From positions 131,220,600 through 131,284,599 of the forward strand of contig NC_133664.1 in NCBI RefSeq assembly GCF_037893015.1: a stretch of DNA of 64,000 nucleotides, given 5' to 3'. The notes below the pieces were generated by a model. The model did no database searches. It was not told the origin of the DNA and saw only the letters and a program-made list of their open reading frames with translations. A program made the position numbers and the translations under genes. This DNA comes from Macrotis lagotis. Lineage: Eukaryota; Chordata; Mammalia; Peramelemorphia; Peramelidae. This document shows, one piece after another, positions 31,746 through 43,600 of this stretch (its first letter is position 1; each line of letters starts with the position of its first letter).

Positions 31746-32150
31746 CTAAGTCAGCAGTCCAGGGATTATTATGTTTGTGTTAGTGTCCTCTGTTTCTATT
31801 TGAATTTGACACCACTAGTATAGACATATAGTAAAAAATACAATTAAATAGGTCAAACAAAGGTCCTAAGAATCTGCTCTAATAAGTATGTAATAAATGA
31901 ATAATGCATCTTAGAGCAATGCTCCAGTCTGCATAGCATTTTATCTTTCAGAGTACCGTGTTGACCTGGATGTTGTGCAACATGTACCTGACTTCCATTA
32001 GTAGCCAGTTGTTGCTCATCCTTTAATTAAAGAATTATTCAACAGTTTCTCCTCTTTAGTCCACTTGCCATCACTTTTAGTAGAGGCTTTAATTACTACC
32101 ACTGATGATATTATAGCCCCTTTGATTATTCTTTCTTATGGTTCTGGAAA
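31746..32150. other. Intron 1, unclassified
   Basis: 31,750-31,815 (aagtcagcagtccagggatta, tgaatttgacaccactag) shares text with 51,360-51,475, so it is probably an old interspersed repeat of unknown family. Confidence 0.4.
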
Positions 32151-32159
32151 GTCATTTTT

Positions 32160-32435
32160 CATTCTCTTTTGAAATTCTACTTATGCTTCTATGTAGAACT
32201 CTTGGAGGAAACCTTCCTTGATTCCTTCAAATGGTAATGATTTTTCTTCCTTTCTGACCATATAGCCCGCTTAATTTGACTTACTTGCATTACACTTATT
32301 TGTATTGAATCTCTCCCTTAGACTAGAAACAACATAAAGACTTAAATTGTCATACTTAATTTTTATATTGCCCCCAATGTATTATAGTGTTCTGTATTTG
32401 TTTAATAAAATTTTCTGTGCATTAAATTCAAAAGC
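32160..32435 (+). mobile_element. Worn L2 3' end, sense
   Basis: aaccttccttgattccttc, acttatttgtattgaatc, gactagaaacaacataaag, ttctgtatttgtttaataaa resemble the L2 3' end. Low similarity. Confidence 0.4.
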
Positions 32436-32749
32436 AATTTCCTTCTCCCTTAATCCTATTTTTTCCTGCCTCCCCCCCAAAGTAAAACTTCATTTTTTGA
32501 ACATTTGATTTTGGAAAAAATAAATATTGTAGCTAGATAGTTGAGCAAAAGAATATGGCTACCATATACCACTGTTTTTCTTTGAGTTAAAAGAAAATCA
32601 TTAACAGTAAGTGTTTTTAGTCTTTTAGCTAAGATCAAGTTTTGTGCTTTTAAGGCATCTATAAAAACTATTTAGCTCTCTCTCTTTTTAGTGTCCTGCA
32701 AGCGAAACAATTCCCTCTTTGGATTGAATTTTATATACACTCACACACA

Positions 32750-32793
32750 TGTATATATGTACATATATATGTATATATATTTACATATGTGTA

Positions 32794-32836
<43 letters not shown>
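32750..32836. repeat. (TA)n-rich microsatellite at a SINE tail
   Basis: tatatgtacatatatatg grades into about 20 TA units just before an antisense SINE, in the place of its A-tail. Confidence 0.9.
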
Positions 32837-32848
32837 TGTATATTTATG

Positions 32849-32977
32849 GTTTTGTAAGGCAATGGGGTTAAGTAACTTGGCCCTCAGCTAGTTAGTAAGT
32901 GTCTAAGGCCAGATTTGAATTCAGGTACTCCTGACTCTAGGGCCGGTGCTCTATCTACTGTGCTACTTAGCTGCTCC
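32849..32977 (-). mobile_element. tRNA-head SINE, antisense
   Basis: ttttgtaaggcaatggggtta, gtaagtgtctaaggccagatt, to tgtgctacttagctgctccc. A short stretch of the core (the ccaaggccacac region) is missing. Confidence 0.9.
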
Positions 32978-33290
32978 CTTGGATTGAATTATAGGCAAAT
33001 GCTTATTAATATCATTTTGGGTAGGGGAAGCTTCTCCAGGATCTCAGGAGACCAATTCCTATTTCCCTGCCAAGTGCCTCATCAAGTCTTCATTGCTTAA
33101 TTTTAATGGTTATTAATTTCTAGAATATATAACTATATTAAAATTATAATTCTCCAACTCATTCTGAAGCTTGATAGAAAATGCTTCTTGATTATTTATG
33201 TTGCAACTTTTTTCCAGTGGTGCGATAGGAGTCTGCATCCTAGCACAAGGATTTTGTTCAGAGGTTGGTTTTGTTTGTGTGTGTGAGATA
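32978..33290. other. Intron 1, nothing recognised
   Basis: No repeat or gene identified. Confidence 0.4.
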
Positions 33291-33291
33291 G

Positions 33292-33495
33292 TCGTTTGCC
33301 AATTTGGTGAAGCCTATTGATCCTTCTCAGAGTAATGTTTTGAAATGAATAAAACAAAATACAATTGGATTATAAAGGAAACTAATTTATATATAATTAT
33401 GTTGAAATAAAGATGTGTTTTTTTTCCCCTATCCAAGTGCATACCATTAAATGTTAATGAAAAAGGTACCTGCAAACCAGGTTAAGAATCCATGC
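33292..33495 (+). mobile_element. DNA-transposon-like repeat ending GGTTAAGAATCC
   Basis: tggtgaagcctattgatcc, ctcagagtaatgttttgaaatg and the end aggttaagaatccatg. The inner text recurs near 51,700 and 59,740, where the opposite terminus (ggttcttaact) is seen. A dispersed family with inverted termini, probably hAT-like. Confidence 0.45.
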
Positions 33496-34576
33496 ATAGA
33501 TATGATATTAAATTCATTATATCATATTGACTATCATGTCATATAGATTTAATTACAAATTATTGCTTTTGTAGCAGTCATATATGGCAGCAGTAAAATC
33601 TGACTTTTTTTTTTAATATCAGAAATGAAGATCTTTGCCTGGGAGTCAAGAGGTCTGACTAGCCCCAGCTTTAGATCTAAGTTTGTACAGAAAATCCTTT
33701 GGTATCTCAATTTCCCCAATCTATAAAAAAGAAGACATTAGGCCAGCTGACATTCTAGACCCCCTTCCAATTATAAAATGAGTAAGATAATGAACTAAAA
33801 TTTAGATATATGAACTAATTTGAATTAATCCTTAATGGTTTCTTTTAACAATGTTAAAGAAATTATATAAAAATTGAAAACAAAGTGAAGAACCTTAAGT
33901 TGGGGAAGAGCCGAACAATCATGGTATTTGAATATAATGGAATATTATTTCTTTATAAAGAAAAATGACAACGGACAAATGTTTTAAAAGAATCATGAGG
34001 AGCCTTGAACTGTTGAAGAAAGTAAAATAATTCAATGACTACTATACTATTAATAAAAAAATAACTATAATTGCACTTGAATTAATTGTAGTGAACAATA
34101 TTGATTCTAGAGAGCAGAAGGTGTAACTATAGAAAAAGGTATATAGATTACCACCCAATTATCCTTAACTATCTGTTAGGGAGAAAAATGACTATTCTGG
34201 ATCAGTAAGAAGTGAGGAGAAAAATCCAATGAGATACTGTATATTTCCAAAATATTATAAATGTAAACTAGTTTAAAATTGTGGGTGGTTTTATTTTTAT
34301 ATATATATATATATATGTATATGTATGTGTATATATACATATAATACACATATAAAATAACTACATATGTATATGTTATGAATTAATTGAAATAACTCAG
34401 TTAAAGTTAATGTGAAACCTCTATTCTTCTATGAGTAGTGTCAATGAGTAAAATGCTTTGGGAAAAAAATTGAATGCCATTTATTAGGACCTCTTTGAGT
34501 TTTAATTCAAAATTAAAATGGCACCTTTTAGGTAATTATTTTAATTTGGATCTAATAATTTGTTTTCTTGTTTCAG
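33496..34576. other. 3' part of intron 1
   Basis: A MIR-like stretch at 33,630-33,790 (tgggagtcaagaggtctgac, tctcaatttccccaatctat). TA-rich repeats lie at 34,298-34,345. The polypyrimidine tract and TTTCAG acceptor of exon 2 end at 34,576. Confidence 0.5.
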
Positions 34577-34633
34577 GATGCTTCTTTGATGAAATTGTGC
34601 CATAGACTAAAAACATAAACATGAGGATGGCAG
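34577..34633 (+). CDS. FAM3C: FAM3C exon 2 (5' UTR end and start codon)
   Basis: 57 nt between acceptor tgtttcAG (34,575-34,576) and donor GTAAGA (from 34,634). Coding starts at ATG 34,621 (M-R-M-A plus first base of G). I chose this ATG because it continues in frame into the unmistakable FAM3C N-terminus of exon 3 and has A at -3. Two short upstream ORFs precede it in the same exon (34,578-34,589 and 34,589-34,618), and the second stops 2 nt before the start. Confidence 0.9.
34578..34618 (+). promoter_or_regulatory. FAM3C: Two overlapping upstream ORFs in the FAM3C 5' UTR
   Basis: uORF1 is ATG CTT CTT TGA (34,578-34,589). uORF2 starts at the ATG overlapping that stop by one base (34,589) and ends TAA at 34,616-34,618, nine codons plus stop. 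Both have poor start contexts (C or T at -3). The main ATG follows at 34,621. The arrangement suggests leaky scanning or reinitiation control, which is inference. Confidence 0.7.
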
Positions 34634-37600
34634 GTAAGATTTTTTTCCACTGGTATTTACATTACTTTGGAAATAAATCATTGTTTATTGATGAGTTAAA
34701 AAGAATGGTAGTTTTTAAAAATATTTCCTCTAAGGAAGAAATGTAATTTTGTGTGTAAAAGCAGCCAATGACTTGGTATTGCTGGACCACAGAGTGCATA
34801 GTAGAGAATAATGTATAATAAGATTAAAAATAGGGGTCTAGGTTTAACTTAATTTAAATGTCAAATAGAGAAGACTATATTTTATACTAAAAGGTAACTG
34901 GGAGTCACTGTTAAGTAGAGGAGTAACATTGTCATACCTCCTGGAGGAAAATTTATTAGGTGACTGTAATGAAGATGGATTAAAGTAGGAATAGAGTACT
35001 TTTTTTCCCCCAATTAATAAGCATTTATTTTCTCTTTCCATACTTGCCTCATATTGAAAAGAAAAAAAATCCTTGTAATAAATATGCAAAATCAAGCAGA
35101 ATGATTTTCATTTTGGCCATGTGAAGAAATACTTAAGGTAGGATATACAGTGTCATCTTTGAGGAACAGCTGGCAGAGTGCTTTTGTAAGATTAGAGAAT
35201 ATGTGAAGGAGATAAATATTAAAGAAGACCAGAAAGATAGGTAGAGGACCTTAAGTGCCAGAATTATGTGTTACGCTAAAAAACAGTAGGGAGCCATGGA
35301 AGATTTAAAAAATTTTTTCCAGTTACATATTATGAAAGCTTTTCACCATTCATCCACTTGCATATTTATAAATTACATACTTTTCTTCCACCCTCCCTTC
35401 TTACCCCCCTTCCCCTCAGCATCAGACAGTCGTGAATATTGTACATTATACATTTGTGTTTAACCAGTTTACAGATTAATCATTTTCTATATAAGGAATT
35501 ATGACTAAGGGAAAAGAAAGAAAACCATGAAATAGGAAAGAAAAAATAAGAGAAAATTTTAAAAACTGAGTGAAGATTTTTAAATTTAGTTTTGTTTTAT
35601 TTTTCTTTCTCTGTATGTGGATAGAATTGTCCATCACAAGTTTCCCAGGGTTGTCCTAGATCTCTGAACTGTTGAGAGAAGCTGTGTCCATCAAGGTTGA
35701 TCAAATCACAATGCTGTTGTTAATAAATAGAATGTTCTTTTGGATTCTCATGGAAGGTTTTTTTTTAGATGAAGGTTAGAGAGGGAAGAAACTGAAATTG
35801 AGACAATTTGGGAGTTTATTATGGTATTCCAAATTGATAAGTTCTGTACTAGGAGAAATTAAAAGCTTTTTTGAGTATAAAGAAGATAGATATGAGCAGT
35901 GATAGAGAGCTAGAATTGATAAAAATTGGTAATTGGATATAGAGGTTATGTGAAAGGAAAGAGTTGAGGACTGTGGAAAAAATGTACCAATAAAAATTGG
36001 GGTTATTAGAAGGAATGATAGGTTTAGGGAAAATGAGTCCTTTTTTGGACATGTTGAATAGATGATGCTACTGTACATTCATTTGGGGGTGAAGGTCAGG
36101 GTTGATTAAAGATGGGTATAGGCTTGGTAGTCTTTTACACTCACTGAACCCATGGAAGCCAAAGAAGTTGCCTAGGAAGTGTGTAAAGAGAGAAGAGAAG
36201 AGGGCCTAGGACAGTCATTGGAAATGTCCACACCTAGAGAGCAAGAGAAGGTGATCCAGCAGGGCCTTTAGCTGGACCAGCATAGGTCTGGTACTGAAGC
36301 CTTTCTCATTTGCTTCCCAGGATCACCATCTATCAATGGAACCAATATAAATGTATTATCTTTAAGTCTGATGGGTTTTTTTTTAAATTTTGGACTGGAC
36401 CTGTGATTTTATTGATAGATAATTTCTCATGAAGAATCTTGGTCTACTGATGTGCTTGTTCGATTTGGTCTTTGGGAACTACCTAGGATACTGACATTAA
36501 ATGATTTACCAATGGTTCCTCCACCTGTGTTTCATTTTTTTTAATGCTGTTTTTGTGAGGCAATGCAGTTAAGTGACTTGCCCAAGGTCACACTGCTAGG
36601 TAATTATTTAAGTGTCTGAGGTTGGATTTGAGCTAAGGTCCTCATGACTCCAGGGCCAGTGCTCTATCCACCTAGCCACCCCTGCTGCAGGGGCTTTCCT
36701 CCCTGGTCAGGAGAGAACCAGAGGAAGTGATTTAAAGGGGCCTACAGTCTCATTTTTACATGTGACACTTCTCAAGATCAAACATGTTGTCTGAAATATA
36801 TTTATTATTTCTACAAGAGGCAGCATAGCAAAGTGAAAGACTGAGGTCCATATCCTACCTTTGAAACGTGAATTCTGGGGCGGCTAGGTGGCGTAGTGGA
36901 TAAAGCACCGGCCTTGGAGTCAGGAGTACCTGGGTTCAAATCTGGTCTGAAACACTTAATAATTACCTAGCTGTGTGGCCTTGGGCAAGCCACTTAACCC
37001 CATTTGCCTTGCAAAAACCTAAAAATAAATAGTTTGAAAAAAAAAAGAAACATGAATTCTAGGGATGGTTTCACAATTTATAGTTGTATCCCCAGTGCCT
37101 CGTGCCCAGTAAATTTTTAATAAGTGAATTTTAGGCACTAGCATCATCATCATCATAATTTAATAAAACTTAATAATTGACTGGTAGAAGGAAGGTCAGT
37201 CTCTCTCTTTGCGGCAGGGGCTTTCCTCCCTAGTCAGGAGAGAACCAGAGAAAGTGATTTAAAGCTGCCCTTTTTTCTAATACCTTTGTGTTTTTCTACT
37301 CCTCTGTTCCTCATTTTTCCATGTGATCAGTCTTCTTGACTGACCAACATCTTGCCTTTACTCTAGGAAAGCAGTTTTGCTTCTTCCTCTCCCTTCACCC
37401 CACAGACTTCCTGTCTGAAACCAATGGCTCAAGTTGTTTCTGGTTTGAGGATAATGTGTTAGAAAAACAAAGAGGTTGTATAGCTTGAGTGTCTCTGGTT
37501 CACAGGTTCTGAGAGCTTTTAGAAGAGCCTCAGAGTAACTTCTTGTCCTCCCCCATTCACCATCCCTTCTTCCCACAGTTGACTATAGAAATGGTATCTT

Positions 37601-40600
37601 TATTTAGCTCATACAAGCCTTCTAATTTTTCCTAGACTAATTCCTACCCTTTTTGTGGTTGTGTTTTTTTTTTTCCTACTGTCATGCCGATTGGATTGTG
37701 GAGGCAGTTAGGTGACCCCTCCAGGAGTCAGGAGTAAACTCAGCTCTGGTCTCAGACATTTTCTAGCTGTGTGATCTTGAGAATAACAATAGTATCTTCC
37801 CATGCACGCGCAGATGAAATGAGCTGAAACTATCAATATCAAATGATAATTCTAAAGGCTTAGCACAGTACTCAACCTCTTCACTGTAATTTAATGAATG
37901 CTTATTGCTTTTACTTTCTCCTTTTCCCTACTCATTAGGGATCAGGGATGGATATTCTTTCTCAAAAGCATAATTAGATCTTATGTAGAGAAGCCACTCT
38001 GATGTCTACTTCCAACTGCCTCTACCAGCTCTAGTTAGGAAGGTACTGAAAACAAATGTCTCCTTAAATGACAAAATACAATTGTAATGTTTGGAACGCA
38101 ATTGGAGCAGGGTGGGGCAGGGTTTAAGGTGATTTTCCCCTGCCTACCAAGGTTGGTATAGCCAATAATATTACCTTTCATCAATTTGTTCAGTTCTTTA
38201 CTACTTCGTTTTACGAGTAGAGCTAGTCATTCATACTTCATCTCTGGTAGTGTGCGTGTGTGTGTTTTATTATAATATTCTTCTGAGGCATTACCTTGTA
38301 TATAGGAAAAAATGATTCTCCTGGTTATCACTCAAATATTTTTTCTAATAATAAAAATATTTGTTGTAGTGATCATACATAAGTGATCTCAGTGATTGTT
38401 AATGAGAATTTTTGCATTGGACAGATTGGTACACTGGACATTTTTAACATGGTTAAAAATGTTTTGGGTCTATCACTACCTGCAAACTTTCATTTGCTGA
38501 TCACTGTATTATGATTTATGATTATACTAAATATAGGATTCCACACTCATGTATTTAAAAGAATAATATGAACTTTTTATGAATTGCTTAACTGTTTCTT
38601 ATTCTTTAGGTGCTGTAAAGTTGGTGGTTGCTGTAGCAGTATTTCTACTGACATTTTATATCATATCTCAAGTATTTGAAATAAAATTAGATTCAAATTT
38701 AGGAAATTTATTTGGTAAGTTTCTCCTGTTTCTTTTAAAATTTAATTCTTTATAACATCTGGTTTTCAAATACTTACGCTAAGTTGCTGTTTCATTTTGT
38801 CTATTCTTAGAAAAGTAAGTTTGGGTTATGTTATTTTGATCCTTTATAATTTTGAAATGCAAATGATAGTGGTTCTTAAAATCACCAAATACAGAGTGTA
38901 AATAATTCAGCCATTATTCATGGAATGCATATTTTGTGCAAAGTGCTGCCATAGGGGAAACGAAATTAGAATATATATATTCTCAATGTCCCTGAAGTGG
39001 GGGAACTGTTTTTAATCTTGAAAAAAATTTATTAATGTTTTTAAATGGACAAAAAATACATTTTCTCTAACCCTTCACATTGGAGGGTAGAGAAAAGGAA
39101 GAAAAAGAAAACCCTTGTAATGGTTATGCATAAGCAGAAAAAACAGTTCCCCTCATTGATCACGATATTGTTGTTTAATATATGTAATGTATATGTTTGT
39201 AGGTAGAGATGAATGTATATTTCTGTAAATGTGAACTATACACACACACACATATATATGTAGATAAATATTTCTGTATTTTGAGTGTATTACCTCTCAA
39301 GCTAGTTGGCGGTAACATACTTTAGTCTTCTGGAATCATGGTTGGTTATTGAGTTGGTTCTTAAGTTGAAAGTTTCTTAAGATTAAAGTTATTTGTCATT
39401 ACATTGTATAAATTCTTTGGACTTTTATTCAATTCATTCTGTATCATGTATAGATCTTCACAGGCTATGCTGTAACTGTCCCTTTCATCATTTCTTAGGG
39501 TACAGTTCATTCCAGTACATTTATTACTGTAATACATTCAGCTAATTTCCTAATTGATTAATTTTCATTCATTTTATATTTAAAATTGTTGTTTTAAAAA
39601 TTACTGGTTTCAGCATGTAATTAGCATAAAAGTATATTTCACCAAATAATTATAAAGGATGTATACTAATAAATGAAAAGAATGTAATAGAGTGTATAAT
39701 TCATTTAAGTTCTGGAAGCTTGATAAATGCAAGTTTGTTGCTGAATCACCAGAACATATTAGAACATATTTACTAAAGCTTAAGAGTATTTGAAGGCATT
39801 GTATTAATCTTGTATGTAGATTTTCATACTTTTAATGGGTAATTATCTGATGCATTGTTTGAAATCGTTTTAACTAGTTATACTGTCATAGTGAAAATAT
39901 GAAACAGGGTAACGTAATGCTTCAACCTTATTCTTGGCATGAAAGTAGCACTATTAATAGACTCAGGATCATGGGAAGGGATCTTGAGAGATTATACTAT
40001 CTGACAGTTATAGTAATTAGTTCTATTTGAACCTTTCAGTGATGGGAAGCTGACTTTAAAAAAAATAAAAGACAATTACAAAAGAAAAGACAACTACAAC
40101 AATGAAAATGTAATTGTCTTTTGAGGTAGTCACTCCTAATTAGTAGCTTTTATAATTATAAGTTGAAATCTGCCCTTTTGTTTATTTTATCTATTAGTTG
40201 TTTTTCTGCCCTTTGGAGCTACACAAAATAAACTTAATCCATGTTTCACGTGACAGCACTTTAGTTGAGGATAATGACCATATGTCCCCTAGTGTTTTTC
40301 TTCTGCAAACTGAATATCCCAGTTTCCTTTAACCCTTTTACATATGACTTGGTTTACAGACTTTTCACTGCTTGATACTTGATAGTGGTAATGGTTAATA
40401 GTAGTAAATTAGATCTCAGAATCAGGATTCAAATAGATGTTTGACAGCTTAATATTAGCCAATATCAATAAAATAGAACAAAATATGCCATTGTGTTTTG
40501 TGCTACTGATCAGATCACCCTTATATTATTCCGTTCAGTACATTTTAATAGGAACATTACTCACACCAGGGCACATCTTTAATTCTTCCCTGATTGATTC

Positions 40601-43600
40601 CCTGTCTTACTCCTCTTAGAAGCTATTTCAATCTTCTCTTCCCTCTTTAATCATCCCATGCTCTACTCTCCTATATACCAGAAAATTCAAGCTTTCTTCA
40701 TTCTGTTTTTCTGAAAATCTCTCGATATGATTTCTTTTTTTCCCCCATCAATTCTTTTCTTTATTAAAATCCTTAAATTCATAGAGAACCTTCATTTTCA
40801 TTGCTGTAGTGATTGTTGTTAAGCCATTTTCAGTCATGTTTGACTCTGACACCATTTGGGGTTTTCTTGGCAAAGATATTGAAATGGTTTGTCTTTTCCT
40901 TCTCCATCTCATATTGCATATGAGGAAATTGAGGCAAACGATGAAGTGACTTGCCTCAGGGTCACACAGCTAGTGTCTGATGCCAGATTTAAATTCAGGG
41001 TTTCCTGACTCCAGACCTAGCTCTCTCTATCCCTCATCTCCTCATATGAATTACTGTCATTTAATGTTGAAAGTAGAAATTAGAGTTAGCAGGCTGGTGG
41101 GATGGTAAAAAGCTAAATGATGGTTTTATATCGACCACTCCCAAGACCTTTGAAAACTCTTTTTAGTTTTCTATGTACTTGCATTGGTAGGACCGTGAAT
41201 TTTCTTTTTTTCTTTTTCTTTTTTTGTACTTAAATATTTTATTTAGAGTTTTACAATATTTCCCCTAATCTTCCTTCCCTCCCCCCCCCCTACAGAAGGC
41301 AGTTTGCCTGTCTTTACATTGTTTCCATGGTATACATTGATCCAAATTGAATGTGATGAGAGGGAAATCATATCCTTAAGGAAGAAACATGAAGTATAAG
41401 AAATAACAAGATCAGACAATAAGATGTCAGTTTTTTTTTTCTAAATTAAAGGTAATAGTCTTTGGTCTTGTTCAAACTCCACAATTCTTTCTCTGAATAC
41501 AGATGGTATTCTCCATTGCAGACAGCCCCAAATTGTCTCTGATTGTTGCACTGATGGAATGAGTGAGTCCATAAGGTTGATCATCATCTCCATGTTGCTG
41601 TTAGGGTGTACAGTGTTTTTCTGGTTCTGCTCATCTCACTCAGCATCAGTTCATGCAAATCCCTCCAGACTTCCCTGAATTTCCATCCCTCCTGGTTTCT
41701 AATAGAACAATAGTATTCCATGACATACATACCACAGTTTGCTGAGCCCTTCCTCAATTGAAGGACATTTACTTGATTACCAGTTCTTTGCCACCACAAA
41801 CAGGGCTGCTATGAATATTTTTGTACAAGTGATGTTTTTACCCTTTTTCATCATCTTCATGGTATAGACCCAGTAGTGGTATTGCTGGATCAAAGAGTAT
41901 GCACATTTTTGTTGCCCTTTCGGTGTAGTTCTCAATTACTTTCCAGAAAAGTTGGATGAGTTCACAGTTCCACCAACAATGTTATAGTGTCCCAGATTTC
42001 CCACATTCCTTCCAACAATGATCATTGTCCTTTCTAGTCATATTGGCCAGTCTGAGAGGTGTGAGGTAGTACTTCAGAGAAGCTTTAATTTGCATTTCTT
42101 TAATAGGTAATGATTTAGAGCAATTTTTCATATGACTATGGATTGCTTTGATCTCCTCATCTGTAAATTGCCTTTACATATCCTTTGACCATTTATCTTG
42201 ACATGATTTCTGACTCAACTTCTTTCTTTCACTTCCTGTATGTGTACTTTATCTCCTCTCCTTTTCTCTTCAATAGTTGTACTCATCTCCCCATCCTTTC
42301 ATACTGCCCAATCTTCAATCTTTCTCAGTCACCTTATTCCTTCCCTTCTGCCTTCAGTCATGCCCAAGCCTTCCCCATACTTAAAAACATAGAAAACATC
42401 CCCTTCACCTGGACCCCTACCATTCTCTCAAGTTAACACTAATATCTCTTCCCTTTTATTTAACGAAACTCTTTTAAAAACTATACATGCCACCACTTCC
42501 TGTCTTCTTATTCCTCAAAACTTTGTAGTCTGGGAAGTCAGACTCTGATGGGCAAAAAAAATGAAATGACTGAGAAATAAAGGTTTGTTCTTTGAAGCAT
42601 ATTGATTTATGAAGTAGTGCATGCTAATTGCCCAACAAATCAGCACCAGGTCTCTGCATCAGCTAAGGCTGGACTCTGAATACAGGGGAGGCAGACTTTT
42701 ATATACAAAACAATGAATCCAGGTAAGACCAATTAGTTAAAAAGGAAACAGTACAACATTAGGTAATCTGATTTCTATTTGGAGGAAAGATTAGGGACTT
42801 TCTAATTTGGGAAAGGGAGACAGTGAACAGGTGCAATTAATTACCTGATTTCAGGTAAAAGTTGTCCCACTCCCTTACCTCCCATCCTCCAGGTGTCTGG
42901 AAATAATCAAAGTAACATGGAAACAATAATTGATTGATCTGTATGCGGCTAGTTTTCAGAAAAGACATAGGAGTTGCTTGAGATATACAATTATGAGAAA
43001 ACCCTTTGCAAGAGTCTTTGAGTGTGACTTAGTTTCCGGTCAGCATAACCTAGATCCTCAAGGATCTCTAAGCAGCAGGTAGGGGTATTCAACTTCCCTG
43101 CCATGCAGGGCTAAGCTCAAACAATACAGTAAGGTTTTCCCTCATTTCTCACAATTGAATAAAGTTTTCTCACAAAACAGAAGTTGGTCTTAGGCCCATA
43201 GTTGAATAGAAAGAGAACTGAGCTAACTCTAGAACTGAGTCAGAGATGGCATTGGTGAGGTTCACTTAATTCCCACAATAAACTATTTGCTGCTCTAATC
43301 CCCTCAGTCCCCTCACTTTTGACTTCATGGCTCAACTGAATCTATGTTTTCTGAAGTTACTAATGATCTCTTAATTGCCAAGTCTGATGGTTTTTTCCCT
43401 AAATTTTAATCCTCCTTCTGTCTGCTGCATCAGTCACTGTTGACCACCTTCTTTTAGATAGTTTTTCCTCTGTGGGTTTTAATGACACTCCTCCATTTAG
43501 GGTATGGTTCTATCAGACTATGCTTTCAAAGTCTCTTTTCTGGGATTATCATCCATATCATATCACTTAACTCTTCATATCTTCCCCATGGTTCTGTACT

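Larger units (their letters stand above)
34634..38609 (+). other. FAM3C: FAM3C intron 2 (phase 1)
   Basis: 3,976 bp with consensus GTAAGA donor and TTCTTTAG acceptor. Holds an antisense L2 split by L1, three SINE/MIR copies and a 51-bp duplication, listed separately. Confidence 0.85.

Noticed and set aside
41584-41799. 71-codon minus-strand protein
   Set aside because: It is the ORF2 C-terminal remnant of a truncated L1, annotated as such.
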